This document shows, piece after piece, positions 6,874-13,348 of a stretch of DNA of 16,352 bases. The stretch lies in assembly GCA_900550095.1 (NCBI GenBank), contig URRG01000012.1:1-16352 (forward strand), written 5' to 3'. The notes beneath the pieces are model-generated. The model was not told the origin of the DNA and did not search any database. It saw only the letters and a program-made list of their open reading frames with translations. This DNA comes from an uncultured Oscillospiraceae bacterium. GTDB lineage: Bacteria; Bacillota; Clostridia; Oscillospirales; Acutalibacteraceae. The stretch's first letter is position 1, and each line of letters opens with the position of its first letter. The translations under genes were made by a program, and so were the position numbers.

Positions 6874-7695
6874 TCAATAGCGCAGATGCCGGTAATACTC
6901 ATCCGGAAGAAGATGCTTTCCCTTTTTCCTCCGGGACGGGCTGCGGTATCTCTTACGGCCGGAACCGCCCCGCGGAGGCCTTCTGTTTGTCAACAGCACG
7001 ATCAGGACCACTATGAAGAACAGGCCGATCACTGCCCAGGATAGTATCCCCATCCAGTTGATCCTGGTATTATCCGCCACCACCTCCGGGGTGATGTTGC
7101 TGGCGGCGCTCACGTCCCCTACGCTGGGAAGCTCTATCCCGGAAGAGGACGCAGGAGGCTCCGAAACGGGGCCCCAGGGCAGCGAAGAGGAAGACGAAGC
7201 TCCCTCAGAAGAGGCGCTGGACGCGGAAGAATTCGCCGTGCCTGCAGGACGCTGGGAGGAACCGGTATTCACTTGCGTTCCGCCGGTACTGCTTCTATCA
7301 GTATTGCCCGGCCTGCCGCCATTGACTGATGCCTCTCCTCTTCCACCGCCTGTATTGCCTGCATTTCCCCCATTATTTTGATCGGAAGGCTTTTGAGGAG
7401 TTGCAGGCTTCGGATCCGGTTTTGGGAGCGGTTCCGGATCGGGATCAGCTTCCGGATCAGCAGGATCCGAATCAGGATTAGGATCAGGATCAGGTTCCGG
7501 CTCAACAGGATCAGAAGACGACGACGTGCCGCTCCCGCTCCCTTCCTCCTCTTTGGGCGGATCCGCCGGCTCCGCTGTTCCGGCTTCCGTATTGGAAGGC
7601 TCCGCATATACAGGCACGGGCGCAAGCCATACGGCGGACGATACCGCAAGGGCCAGCGCCAACCCCACAACCGCAATTTTTCCCCGATGTGTCAT
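6874..7695 (-). CDS. Exported, membrane-anchored low-complexity protein
   Basis: This 273-residue protein has a signal peptide (1-31, ending VYA), a low-complexity outer region, one membrane helix (about 213-236) and a very basic cytoplasmic tail (237-273) ending DEYYRHLRY. The outer part is an acidic Pro/Asp repeat (about 62-98), then Gly/Asn-rich (105-150), then Ser-rich (150-185). No enzymatic domain is visible; the layout fits a wall-spanning stalk or tether. The start ATG 7693-7695 has AAGGAG eight bases upstream. Its position between the spoIIP side and lepA suggests, but does not show, a sporulation or envelope role. A promoter candidate lies about 400 bases upstream and a terminator about 110 bases downstream, so it may be a single-gene transcript. 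I do not recognise a named family. Confidence 0.8.
   Translation of the reverse strand: MTHRGKIAVVGLALALAVSSAVWLAPVPVYAEPSNTEAGTAEPADPPKEEEGSGSGTSSSSDPVEPEPDPDPNPDSDPADPEADPDPEPLPKPDPKPATPQKPSDQNNGGNAGNTGGGRGEASVNGGRPGNTDRSSTGGTQVNTGSSQRPAGTANSSASSASSEGASSSSSLPWGPVSEPPASSSGIELPSVGDVSAASNITPEVVADNTRINWMGILSWAVIGLFFIVVLIVLLTNRRPPRGGSGRKRYRSPSRRKKGKHLLPDEYYRHLRY
7402..7512 (-). repeat. Coding low-complexity hexamer repeat (Asp-Pro/Glu-Pro)
   Basis: A degenerate six-base repeat (GGATCA/GGTTCC variants on the plus strand) encodes alternating Asp-Pro, Glu-Pro and Asn-Pro dipeptides in the anchored linker protein. Such tracts can change length by slippage in steps of two residues without frameshift. 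Confidence 0.75.
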
Positions 7696-7834
7696 AGCAG
7701 AAACTCCTTATTCCACAGCGTAGCCAGCGCAATACTCGGTATACGCGGTACGCGCAAAAGCCGCTCTGCGCTCCGCAGAGGGCCGAATCCTGTTTATTTT
7801 TCGTTTGCTTACCTGTTTTCCAGACGCTGTTTTT

Positions 7835-7870
7835 ACCGCTCTTACTGCTCTTGCTGCTCTTGCCGCTTTA
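7835..7870. repeat. Four-unit 9-base tandem repeat
   Basis: Units start at 7835, 7844, 7853 and 7862 and follow the pattern RCYGCTYTW with few changes. It lies in the non-coding leader region, not in a supported gene. Confidence 0.6.
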
Positions 7871-8095
7871 TGTTTCCACGCGCATTATCCGCTCCGAATC
7901 CCAAGGGACACGCTTCCTTTTCTTCCTGAAGAAGCTGAAGAAGACTGTCTCCGACCCGGCCCCTTCCCGCCGCGCGCCGGCCCGCTTTACCGCCCGGCCC
8001 CCTTCGGGGCTGCAGGCGGCTGTGGCTGCAAGACGTTCTGTATCCCAGCCTGCTGTAACGATATCGCATACGCATATTCTACACACGTATACTAA

Positions 8096-8123
8096 GCTAT
8101 ATCTACTATATCTTTATTTCCAA
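8096..8123 (-). promoter_or_regulatory. Promoter candidate for the anchored linker protein
   Basis: On the minus strand TTGGAA (8118-8123) and TATAGC (8096-8101) are 16 bases apart within an AT-rich stretch; an overlapping alternative (TTGGTA, 18 bases, TATAGT) also exists. Confidence 0.4.
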
Positions 8124-8235
8124 ATCATTACCAAAGGTAAGCGAAAATGTGACGGCTGCACCGGCCGCTGTTTTCCGCTGGCCGCACTATTGGCATTGTC
8201 GCTCAAACGCACATATTCTCTCACCTTGTAGTATA

Positions 8236-8673
8236 TCAAAGGGATCCCAGGAAATCAAGGAGATCGCCGCTTTTTCCGGTAAGCCTGTGTATCAGGGTCT
8301 CCTCATCCCCGAAGCCCGTCCGCCTGCAATAGTAGTCCGCCTGCAGGATCCCAACTATAAAGCTCAAAAGACATAACGCCGCCATAAAGGCGGTTAAAAA
8401 CACCCTTCTGTTTTCTCTTCGGGCAGAACGCGCCGCCCGGTTTTTCTCCCTGCAGAAGGCTCCTCTCCCCAAGCTCGGGCGGTCAGATTTCATCCCTCTC
8501 CCGGTTTTGCGCTTTTGGGGAAGAGCAGTCTGCGCTTTCCCTAGATTTGCCCTTAAAGGAATCTCCTCTTTGGGAAAATGGATCTCCTTTGTCCGTTCCT
8601 CTGGTTTTGCCCCCATATTCAAAAGAGAAGCCCGGTGTGCCGCCCGGGCCTTTTGATATCTTCTTTTCTGCAT
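8236..8673 (-). CDS. Small basic single-pass membrane protein, unknown function
   Basis: This 145-residue protein has a long, strongly basic N-terminal part (1-90), one membrane helix (about 91-111, FLTAFMAALCLLSFIVGIL) and a 34-residue C-terminal tail containing two Arg and a DEETLIHRLTGKSGDLLDFLG segment, giving a type II topology with the tail outside. I do not recognise the family. It lies 260 bases downstream of spoIIP, in the slot where B. subtilis has yqxA, but I see no clear similarity to that family. I chose ATG 8671-8673 (MQKRRYQKAR) because AAAAGGA lies nine bases upstream; an in-frame ATG at 8710-8712 has a weaker site. No terminator follows clearly. Confidence 0.65.
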   Translation of the reverse strand: MQKRRYQKARAAHRASLLNMGAKPEERTKEIHFPKEEIPLRANLGKAQTALPQKRKTGRGMKSDRPSLGRGAFCREKNRAARSARRENRRVFLTAFMAALCLLSFIVGILQADYYCRRTGFGDEETLIHRLTGKSGDLLDFLGSL

Positions 8674-8870
8674 TCCCACCGTTCCTTTTACGTCTCCGAC
8701 AGCTTTGAGCATTTCCGGCCGCTCTGCTTGCCGCCCTTTCCCCGCGGCATACGACGCCCCGCAGCCATTTTTACCGTTTCTCTTCAGCTTTCTTATTCTA
8801 TTCTATATTTTAACGCCCCGTCTGCAAATCCTCTTTCGTCACAGCCTATAACCTATAGTATAGACGGCAT

Positions 8871-8894
8871 CCGGCGGCCCATTCAGGCCGCCGG
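8871..8894. other. GC-rich hairpin after spoIIP
   Basis: Nine-base perfect arms CCGGCGGCC and GGCCGCCGG flank a six-base loop about 40 bases after the spoIIP stop. There is no U tract on the minus side, so it may stabilise the 3' end or pause polymerase rather than act as a standard terminator. Confidence 0.5.
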
Positions 8895-8918
8895 CAAATT
8901 CCTTTTTCTCCCTGCTGT

Positions 8919-8939
8919 GTCATCCGTCATACGTCATCC
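8919..8939. repeat. Three-copy 7-base tandem repeat over the spoIIP stop codon
   Basis: GTCATCC, GTCATAC and GTCATCC follow one another at 8919, 8926 and 8933. The spoIIP stop codon (8934-8936) lies inside the last copy. Confidence 0.6.
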
Positions 8940-10097
8940 CTCCGCCAGATCGTCCAGGACATCCGCTAGGGCCTTCCCCAGAAGTGTGCCGGAATATTTG
9001 GCCTCCTCAAGGGTGTTCATATCCGTTCCGATCTCGATCAAAAGAGAACCCTTTGTCATGTGCTCGTTATATTTTCTGGCACAGAAATTCAGAGGCCTTG
9101 CCAAAGAAGGGTATGTGTCCGTCAGTTCCTTCTGGATCCGCATGGCAAAGCGCAGATTGTATTCCCAGTTAGGAAACCCCAGGGTGCCGTCGTCATCGCA
9201 GCCGGAAATAATCATGATCTGAGCCGCCTTTTTCCCATCCACCACGGCAGTGGGCTTCAGCTTCGTATCCCCTCCCAAAGCGTCTCTGTGAATATCCAGC
9301 GTCACCTGGATAGAAGGGTATTTTTCCAGATTTTTGGCGATGGTCTCATAAGAGCGGTTATAAGAACCGTTGTAGCTGGGGTAGTCGTGGCAGGTGGTAT
9401 CATGGATAACGCCGTACCCGGCGGCCTCCAGCTCCTCTGCAATCCTATTGCCCACAGCTACCATGTTCTGATTTTCATCCTGTGTGCGTGTCACGCCCTG
9501 ATACGCTTCTGTGGTATGCGTATGGTAAATAAGGATCTCGGGCTTCCCGTTTTTTAAGGGCTTTACCGCCGGCTGTTCGCCCAGCACCTTTTCTATGTCG
9601 ATGCCGTGGTGTTCGTTCCGATTCTGCACCCAAATGTTTCCAAACTGCACCCCCGTATTCGCCATGGTCAGTTCCTGGATGGAACCCGTGACGGAAGCCT
9701 CTATGGCCCCGTCCGGCAAATCGGTCTCGTTCCCGGCAGGTTTGGAGGATTCCGCCTTCGAACTCCCTGAGGGACTGCCCGCCTCTGAAGAAACGGAGGA
9801 AGAAGCCCCCTTCTCCGCTTTGGAAGCCGAAGAGGACGTTTCCTTCGGAGACGAAGAGGAAGCCGCTCCGCTTTCCGGCCTGGAAACCTCCCCGCTCAAG
9901 ATCCCCACGGCTCCGTCGGGCAAAACAAACCCCGCTGCGGCCATCACGGCGCCCTCTTCCGCACCGGAAACACGCTCCGCCACACAGAAAACGCCTACTC
10001 CCGAAAACAGGATGCACAGGGCTGCCGCACAGAGCGTCTGCCCTCTTTTCCCCTGTCCCGCAGGGGAGCGGCCTTTCCGGCCAATTCTTTTTTTCAT
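8934..10097 (-). CDS. spoIIP: Stage II sporulation protein P, peptidoglycan hydrolase
   Basis: This 387-residue protein is SpoIIP. A basic N-terminus precedes a membrane segment (about 20-42), a Ser/Ala/Lys low-complexity linker (about 76-122) and the SpoIIP catalytic domain with HTHTTEAY (192-199), HDYPSYNGSYNRSY (237-250) and LDIHRDA (267-273), ending in GSLLIEIGTDMNTLEEA. Known family role: with SpoIID and SpoIIM it thins septal peptidoglycan and drives engulfment of the forespore, with amidase and endopeptidase activity. The length is close to B. subtilis SpoIIP (about 400). The start ATG 10095-10097 gives MKKRIGRKG; the spacing to GGAG is about ten bases, not ideal. The frame is open further upstream but that sequence is not SpoIIP-like. 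It follows gpr by 277 bases, as in Bacillus, with a possible sigma-E promoter in the gap. Confidence 0.96.
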   Translation of the reverse strand: MKKRIGRKGRSPAGQGKRGQTLCAAALCILFSGVGVFCVAERVSGAEEGAVMAAAGFVLPDGAVGILSGEVSRPESGAASSSSPKETSSSASKAEKGASSSVSSEAGSPSGSSKAESSKPAGNETDLPDGAIEASVTGSIQELTMANTGVQFGNIWVQNRNEHHGIDIEKVLGEQPAVKPLKNGKPEILIYHTHTTEAYQGVTRTQDENQNMVAVGNRIAEELEAAGYGVIHDTTCHDYPSYNGSYNRSYETIAKNLEKYPSIQVTLDIHRDALGGDTKLKPTAVVDGKKAAQIMIISGCDDDGTLGFPNWEYNLRFAMRIQKELTDTYPSLARPLNFCARKYNEHMTKGSLLIEIGTDMNTLEEAKYSGTLLGKALADVLDDLAEG

Positions 10098-10213
10098 TCC
10101 GCGCTCACTCCGCCCCTTTGAATTCGAAGCTCCTTCCAACAAAACAGCGCTGTGGCGGTATGGGGCCCTGCAGTTCCGCCGGCCCGCCGGATGAAAGAAG
10201 TTCCTTTGACCAT

Positions 10214-10239
10214 CTCTATGCGCCGCCGGCGGAAAATAT
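10214..10239 (-). promoter_or_regulatory. Possible sigma-E promoter of spoIIP
   Basis: On the minus strand ATATTT (10234-10239) lies 13 bases before CATAGAG (10214-10220), close to the B. subtilis sigma-E pattern (ATATTT, 13-14 bases, CATAcaHT). spoIIP is known to be made under sigma-E in the mother cell. It lies about 115 bases upstream of the start. Confidence 0.45.
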
Positions 10240-10374
10240 CCCTGCTTTTTGCTCCTTCCGGAACGTTTCTCTCGGCTGCAGCATGTACCTGCGCGCAGGG
10301 GCGCAGAAACGGCAGATATCCCGGGCATAGGGCACCATACGGCAAAAAAGGAGCGTACAGACCGCGCCCTTCCC

Positions 10375-11184
10375 TCAGTTTTCCACCAGCATTTGGAAAT
10401 CTTCCCGGCTCAGAGAGGGATTCAGGGCCCGGTTTATGGCCATGGCCAGAAGCCTTGCCCCCCTTGCTACCACAAGATCGATCTCTCTGGGCGTGACTAC
10501 CATGGGTTCTCCTCTGGGAGATACCTCCTCCGTTTCACGGCCCAGAAGCTCGAAGGCCAGAAGAGAAGCCTCCACCACTGTGGGGATTCCAAGGGAGATC
10601 ACAGGGAGCCCCAGGGAGGCGCGGTTCAGTTCCGGCCTCCGGTTCCCCACCCCATGGCCGGGGGAAAGCCCGGCTGTGGAGAGCTGCACGGTGCATCCCA
10701 GCCGTCTCAGGCTTTTGGCTGCCAGTGCGTCCACCGCAATCACAGCGGACGGCCTCAGCCGCGCTGCCAGAGCACTGGCTGCCTCCCCGGTTTCAATGCC
10801 CGTGCAGCCCAGAACGCCGGGAGAGACCACCGAAACGGAACGCAGGCCCGAAAGCCCCGCCACCCGCGCCCATTCCCCTTTTATATGGCGCGTGGGAAAA
10901 ATCTGCTCCGCCATCAGGGGGCCCAGCGCGTCAGGAGTAACTCCCCTGTTCCCTACGCCCACCACCATGACGCTCCCCTCCGCCGGAAGGAGTTTTTGCA
11001 GCTCCCTGGCCGTCAGCTCCTCCAGCTTGTCTGTGTCCGGCGTATCGGAAAGGGCAGGGACCTCCACCGTAATATACGATTCCCCTTCATGAATAAGCCG
11101 GGTAATTGTGCAGTTTCCCTCCCGTTGGACGGTATGCGTCCTTTCATCCGTGAATTCAAGAGCCAGATCCGTTCTGCCGATCAT
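10375..11184 (-). CDS. gpr: Germination protease GPR (SASP endopeptidase)
   Basis: This 269-residue protein is the GPR aspartic endopeptidase, which degrades alpha/beta-type small acid-soluble spore proteins during germination. The N-terminus MIGRTDLALE matches the family start (RTDLA). The two expected active-site regions are present: VGVGNRGVTPDALGP (Asp85) and VIAVDALAA (Asp152), followed by STAGLSPGHGVGNRR. It is made as a zymogen in the forespore and normally loses a short N-terminal propeptide. It is about 100 residues shorter than the B. megaterium enzyme, with both the N-terminal and C-terminal parts compact; I believe clostridial forms are shorter in general. The start ATG 11182-11184 follows AAAGGAAGGG; an ATG at 11215-11217 upstream lacks such a site. 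No clear sigma-G promoter was found. spoIIP follows on the same strand. Confidence 0.95.
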   Translation of the reverse strand: MIGRTDLALEFTDERTHTVQREGNCTITRLIHEGESYITVEVPALSDTPDTDKLEELTARELQKLLPAEGSVMVVGVGNRGVTPDALGPLMAEQIFPTRHIKGEWARVAGLSGLRSVSVVSPGVLGCTGIETGEAASALAARLRPSAVIAVDALAAKSLRRLGCTVQLSTAGLSPGHGVGNRRPELNRASLGLPVISLGIPTVVEASLLAFELLGRETEEVSPRGEPMVVTPREIDLVVARGARLLAMAINRALNPSLSREDFQMLVEN

Positions 11185-11322
11185 ATGCGCCCTTCCTTTC
11201 TTTTTCTGCTTTTTCATTTTTCCGCTTTTCCAAAGCCTTTTATGAAGGAATGCCCCTTTTCTGCCTCGTCGGGAAAATGCCCGTCCATCCCTCGCAAATT
11301 CCAACTTTTTCGGGGAAAAGGC

Positions 11323-11351
11323 TTGCTTTTTCAGGGGGTTGATGATACAAT
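11323..11351 (+). promoter_or_regulatory. Promoter of rpsT
   Basis: TTGCTT (11323-11328) and TACAAT (11346-11351) are 17 bases apart, with an extended TG element just before the -10. The predicted start near 11358 leaves about 30 bases to the rpsT start codon, which is preceded by AAGGAGGTG. Confidence 0.7.
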
Positions 11352-11388
11352 AAGATCCGCGTGACAATACCCTGAAGGAGGTGTAAGT

Positions 11389-11652
11389 ATGCCGAATATC
11401 AAGTCTGCTAAAAAGCGTGTTAAGGTGATTGCCGCTAAGAGCGAGATCAACAAAGCGATCAAATCCGACCTGAAGACCGCTCTGAAGAAAGCCGATGCCG
11501 CCGTTGCGAAGAACGACGCCGGGAAGGCCGAGGCTGTCCGCGTGACCATCAAGAAGATTGACCAGGCCGCTGCCAAGGGGATCCTCCACAAGAACGCCGC
11601 AGCCCGGAAGAAGTCTCAGCTGGTTCATAAGCTGAATGCCTCCAACGCCTAA
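11389..11652 (+). CDS. rpsT: 30S ribosomal protein S20
   Basis: This 87-residue, Lys/Ala-rich protein is bacterial S20: it begins MPNIKSAKKRV, and residues NKAIKSDLKTALKKA and GILHKNAAARKKSQL match the family, as does the length. S20 binds 16S rRNA early in assembly of the small subunit. A strong ribosome binding site (AAGGAGGTG) lies at the right distance. It is transcribed away from gpr, the divergent arrangement also known in Bacillus, and a clean terminator follows 15 bases after the stop, so it is a single-gene transcript. Confidence 0.97.
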   Translation: MPNIKSAKKRVKVIAAKSEINKAIKSDLKTALKKADAAVAKNDAGKAEAVRVTIKKIDQAAAKGILHKNAAARKKSQLVHKLNASNA

Positions 11653-11666
11653 TATGCGTTTAAAAA

Positions 11667-11691
11667 GCAGAGCCGGGGCTCTGCTTTTTTT
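11667..11691 (+). terminator. Intrinsic terminator of rpsT
   Basis: GCAGAGCC (11667-11674) pairs perfectly with GGCTCTGC (11677-11684) across a two-base gap and is followed by a run of seven T. Confidence 0.9.
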
Positions 11692-11796
11692 ATTTCCAGG
11701 TATTTCTCCCGCCAGACTCCGTGGCAAAGGAGTCTTTCCGCCGGAAAGGGTTTATTTCCAAAGTGTAAACTCTTTTCGCAGCACCGCCTCTCTCTG

Positions 11797-11825
11797 TTGA
11801 CTTTTTACAGAATATTGGCTATCAT
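11797..11825 (+). promoter_or_regulatory. Promoter of the small membrane protein
   Basis: TTGACT (11797-11802) and TATCAT (11820-11825) are exactly 17 bases apart. A start near 11832 gives a leader of about 60 bases to the preferred TTG codon. Confidence 0.65.
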
Positions 11826-11894
11826 GATACTGAAATGTATCGCCGCCCGGAGAGGCCGGAACAGCGGCGCAAACTCGAAACGGAGGTGCCTTCT

Positions 11895-12047
11895 TTGAAA
11901 AAGACAAACGGATTCGCCATATTCGCAACCATTCTTTCCGCCCTGGCAGCTATCGCGGGCGCGGCGGTTGCCGTCGCATTTTACTTCGAGAAAAAGAAGA
12001 AGGATGAAGAGGAGCTGGAGCATTACCTGGATTGTTCCATCCAGTAA
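11895..12047 (+). CDS. Small single-pass membrane protein (TTG start)
   Basis: I read this as a 50-residue protein beginning at TTG 11895-11897, because GGAGGTG (11882-11888) lies six bases upstream. It has a short basic N-terminus, one Ala-rich membrane helix (about residues 8-29) and a charged tail (KKKKDEEELEHYLDCSIQ). An in-frame ATG at 11835 would give 70 residues, but it has no ribosome binding site and sits almost at the predicted transcription start. The helix plus acidic/basic tail resembles small one-helix proteins common in clostridia; I cannot name a function. It has its own promoter and shares a terminator with the converging spoVAE. Confidence 0.75.
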   Translation: MKKTNGFAIFATILSALAAIAGAAVAVAFYFEKKKKDEEELEHYLDCSIQ

Positions 12048-12088
12048 AAACGGGGCAGCGGCAGCGCGCGGAAGAGGCGGGCTGTGCA

Positions 12089-12111
12089 GGCAGAAAAAGG
12101 GTTGTTCTGCC
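12089..12111 (+). other. Hairpin after the small membrane protein
   Basis: GGCAGAA (12089-12095) pairs with TTCTGCC (12105-12111) around a nine-base loop, with outer GAAGA/TCTTC pairing possible. There is no good T tract, so it is not the main terminator. Confidence 0.35.
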
Positions 12112-12128
12112 CTTCTTCCGGATTTCTG

Positions 12129-12155
12129 AAAAGGCGGGGAGAGCTCCGCCTTTTT
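12129..12155. terminator. Bidirectional terminator between converging genes
   Basis: AAAAGGCGG (12129-12137) pairs with CCGCCTTTT (12146-12154) around eight bases, with T runs on both strands. It would end the small membrane protein transcript from the left and spoVAE from the right. Confidence 0.8.
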
Positions 12156-12296
12156 GTTTTGTCCATTTTCCGCAGGCCGCCGGGCAGTTTTACCTTTTCG
12201 TCTTCGGGCGGCAGGCCGCTGAAACCGGCAAACGCCCCGAAGAAAAAACGGCAGAAAGCTCCGGCGGCACGGACCGGCCCCTGCGCAAAGATGCTC

Positions 12297-12653
12297 TCAG
12301 CTCTTATCCTTAGGCTTCGAAAACACGGCTGCCAAAAGCCCAAACAGCACCGCCGCGGCGATCCCTACAGAAGCGGCCTGCAGCCCGCCTCCCAAAGCTC
12401 CCAAAAGGCCCAGGCCCGCTACGGCTTCCTTTGTGCCTGCAGCCATCAGATGGCCGAAGCCTGTCAGCGGCACGGTAGCGCCCGCTCCGGCAAATTCGGC
12501 CAAAGGCTCATAAAGCCCCAAAGCGGAAAGCACGACGCCCGCCACCACAAACAAAACCAGTATTCTCGCCGGGGTCAGCTTTGTAAAGTCGATCAGCGCC
12601 TGCCCAAGAACGCAGATAGCCCCGCCTACTACGAATGCCCATAGATATTCCAT
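12297..12653 (-). CDS. spoVAE: Stage V sporulation protein AE (SpoVAE/SpoVAEb)
   Basis: This 118-residue, strongly hydrophobic protein is SpoVAE. The stretches VVGGAICVLGQALID, LTPARILVLFVVAGV and GAGATVPLTGFGHLM follow the B. subtilis SpoVAEb sequence closely, as does the length. Known family role: part of the SpoVA membrane complex that moves dipicolinic acid into the forespore and out again at germination. Likely membrane segments are at about 4-22, 31-50 and 83-110. The start ATG 12651-12653 has a strong AAAGGAGGG eight bases upstream. spoVAC and spoVAD, its usual neighbours, are absent on both sides: mfd lies upstream and a converging gene downstream. I could not find a convincing sigma-G promoter. 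Confidence 0.94.
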   Translation of the reverse strand: MEYLWAFVVGGAICVLGQALIDFTKLTPARILVLFVVAGVVLSALGLYEPLAEFAGAGATVPLTGFGHLMAAGTKEAVAGLGLLGALGGGLQAASVGIAAAVLFGLLAAVFSKPKDKS

Positions 12654-13348
12654 GCAGCAATCCCTCCTTTCCCCTTCTGCGGCTCCAGCTGTGCGCTGCG
12701 TTTATGCGCTTATACGCGTATATGGTTACCAGACACGCACATCGGGCCGAATAACGCCTGAGTCTGCAGGCGGCGCGCCGGGTCCCGGCTGAAAGCGGCA
12801 TCCCGCCCCGTAAAGGACCTGCGCCTCAAATTTTGAAGGATACCGCTATTCTTCCCCGGAAAAAGGTTCCTATTCCCGCCGCTTCCATCCTTTTTACATA
12901 GCTGCGGAGCCTCCGGAACAAGGCTGCAGGCTGCCGGTGTGCTTTCAGTTTCCTTCCTGCGCATACAGGCCTCTTTGCGTCCGAAAAACGCGCGCCTTTA
13001 CGCACCCTGCAGGAAGGCTCCAAAGGAAGACGAACGCTCAGCCGCCGTATTTCATGTAAAAATATTGCATTTCCACCTTTCCCTTTCTGCCCGCGGACGG
13101 GCTTTGATTCTATTCCGGGTATATATGCAGCTGCTTTTTGGCCGCTTTATCCTCCATCCCCGCATCCGGCCGCAAAGACGGGAGCCGGAGGCAGTTCAGA
13201 TAATAAAAAGGAGCCGTGCAGAACACGGCTCCTTTTTGCATTTCTTTCAGAGTAAAACAGCATATAATCTGCACAGCCCGGAGAAAGCGGCCCCGCCCTC
13301 TGTTCCGGCGGAAAACGCCGCGCTCCGCCTTTTTCTAACCGCGCGGCG
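12654..13348. other. Intergenic region between mfd and spoVAE
   Basis: This 695-base gap holds the mfd terminator (13205-13237) and otherwise no gene I can support. Minus-strand frames of 65-90 codons around 12710-13023 and 13147-13422 show no family features. A ten-codon minus-strand frame (13038-13070, MQYFYMKYGG) preceded by AAAGGTGG is the only small frame with a plausible ribosome binding site. The promoter of spoVAE must lie in this gap but was not identified. Confidence 0.5.
13205..13237. terminator. Strong bidirectional terminator downstream of mfd
   Basis: Fourteen-base perfect arms (13205-13218 and 13224-13237) with a five-base loop have A and T runs at the two ends, so the structure ends with a U tract on either strand. 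It lies about 110 bases after the mfd stop. Confidence 0.92.

Larger units (their letters stand above)
7696..8235. other. Long intergenic region with a possible leader RNA
   Basis: No reading frame of about 70-95 codons here has a ribosome binding site or a recognisable product. On the minus strand, after an AT-rich promoter candidate (8096-8123), the sequence becomes very GC-rich, with a C/G-rich fold near 7980-8020, a four-unit 9-base tandem repeat (7835-7870) and a 7-bp hairpin (7764-7780). This would be a leader of about 400 bases for the gene starting at 7695. No known riboswitch motif was recognised. Confidence 0.5.

Noticed and set aside
7402..7512. Repeat array considered as CRISPR-like
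   Set aside because: The period is six bases with no spacers, and it is in frame within a Pro/Asp-rich coding region.
7378..8095. Plus-strand frames rich in Arg/Ile or Leu/Ala
   Set aside because: They arise from the antisense of the Asp-Pro repeat and from the 9-base tandem repeat, and have no ribosome binding sites.
10098..10374. Possible small gene between gpr and spoIIP
   Set aside because: Minus-strand frames here are short or run into spoIIP out of frame, with no recognisable residues; better read as a promoter region.
11714..11748. Two overlapping hairpins (AGACTCC/GGAGTCT and CTTTCC/GGAAAG) considered as a riboswitch-like switch
   Set aside because: They lie upstream of the next promoter and after the rpsT terminator, so they are probably not transcribed, and the arms are short.
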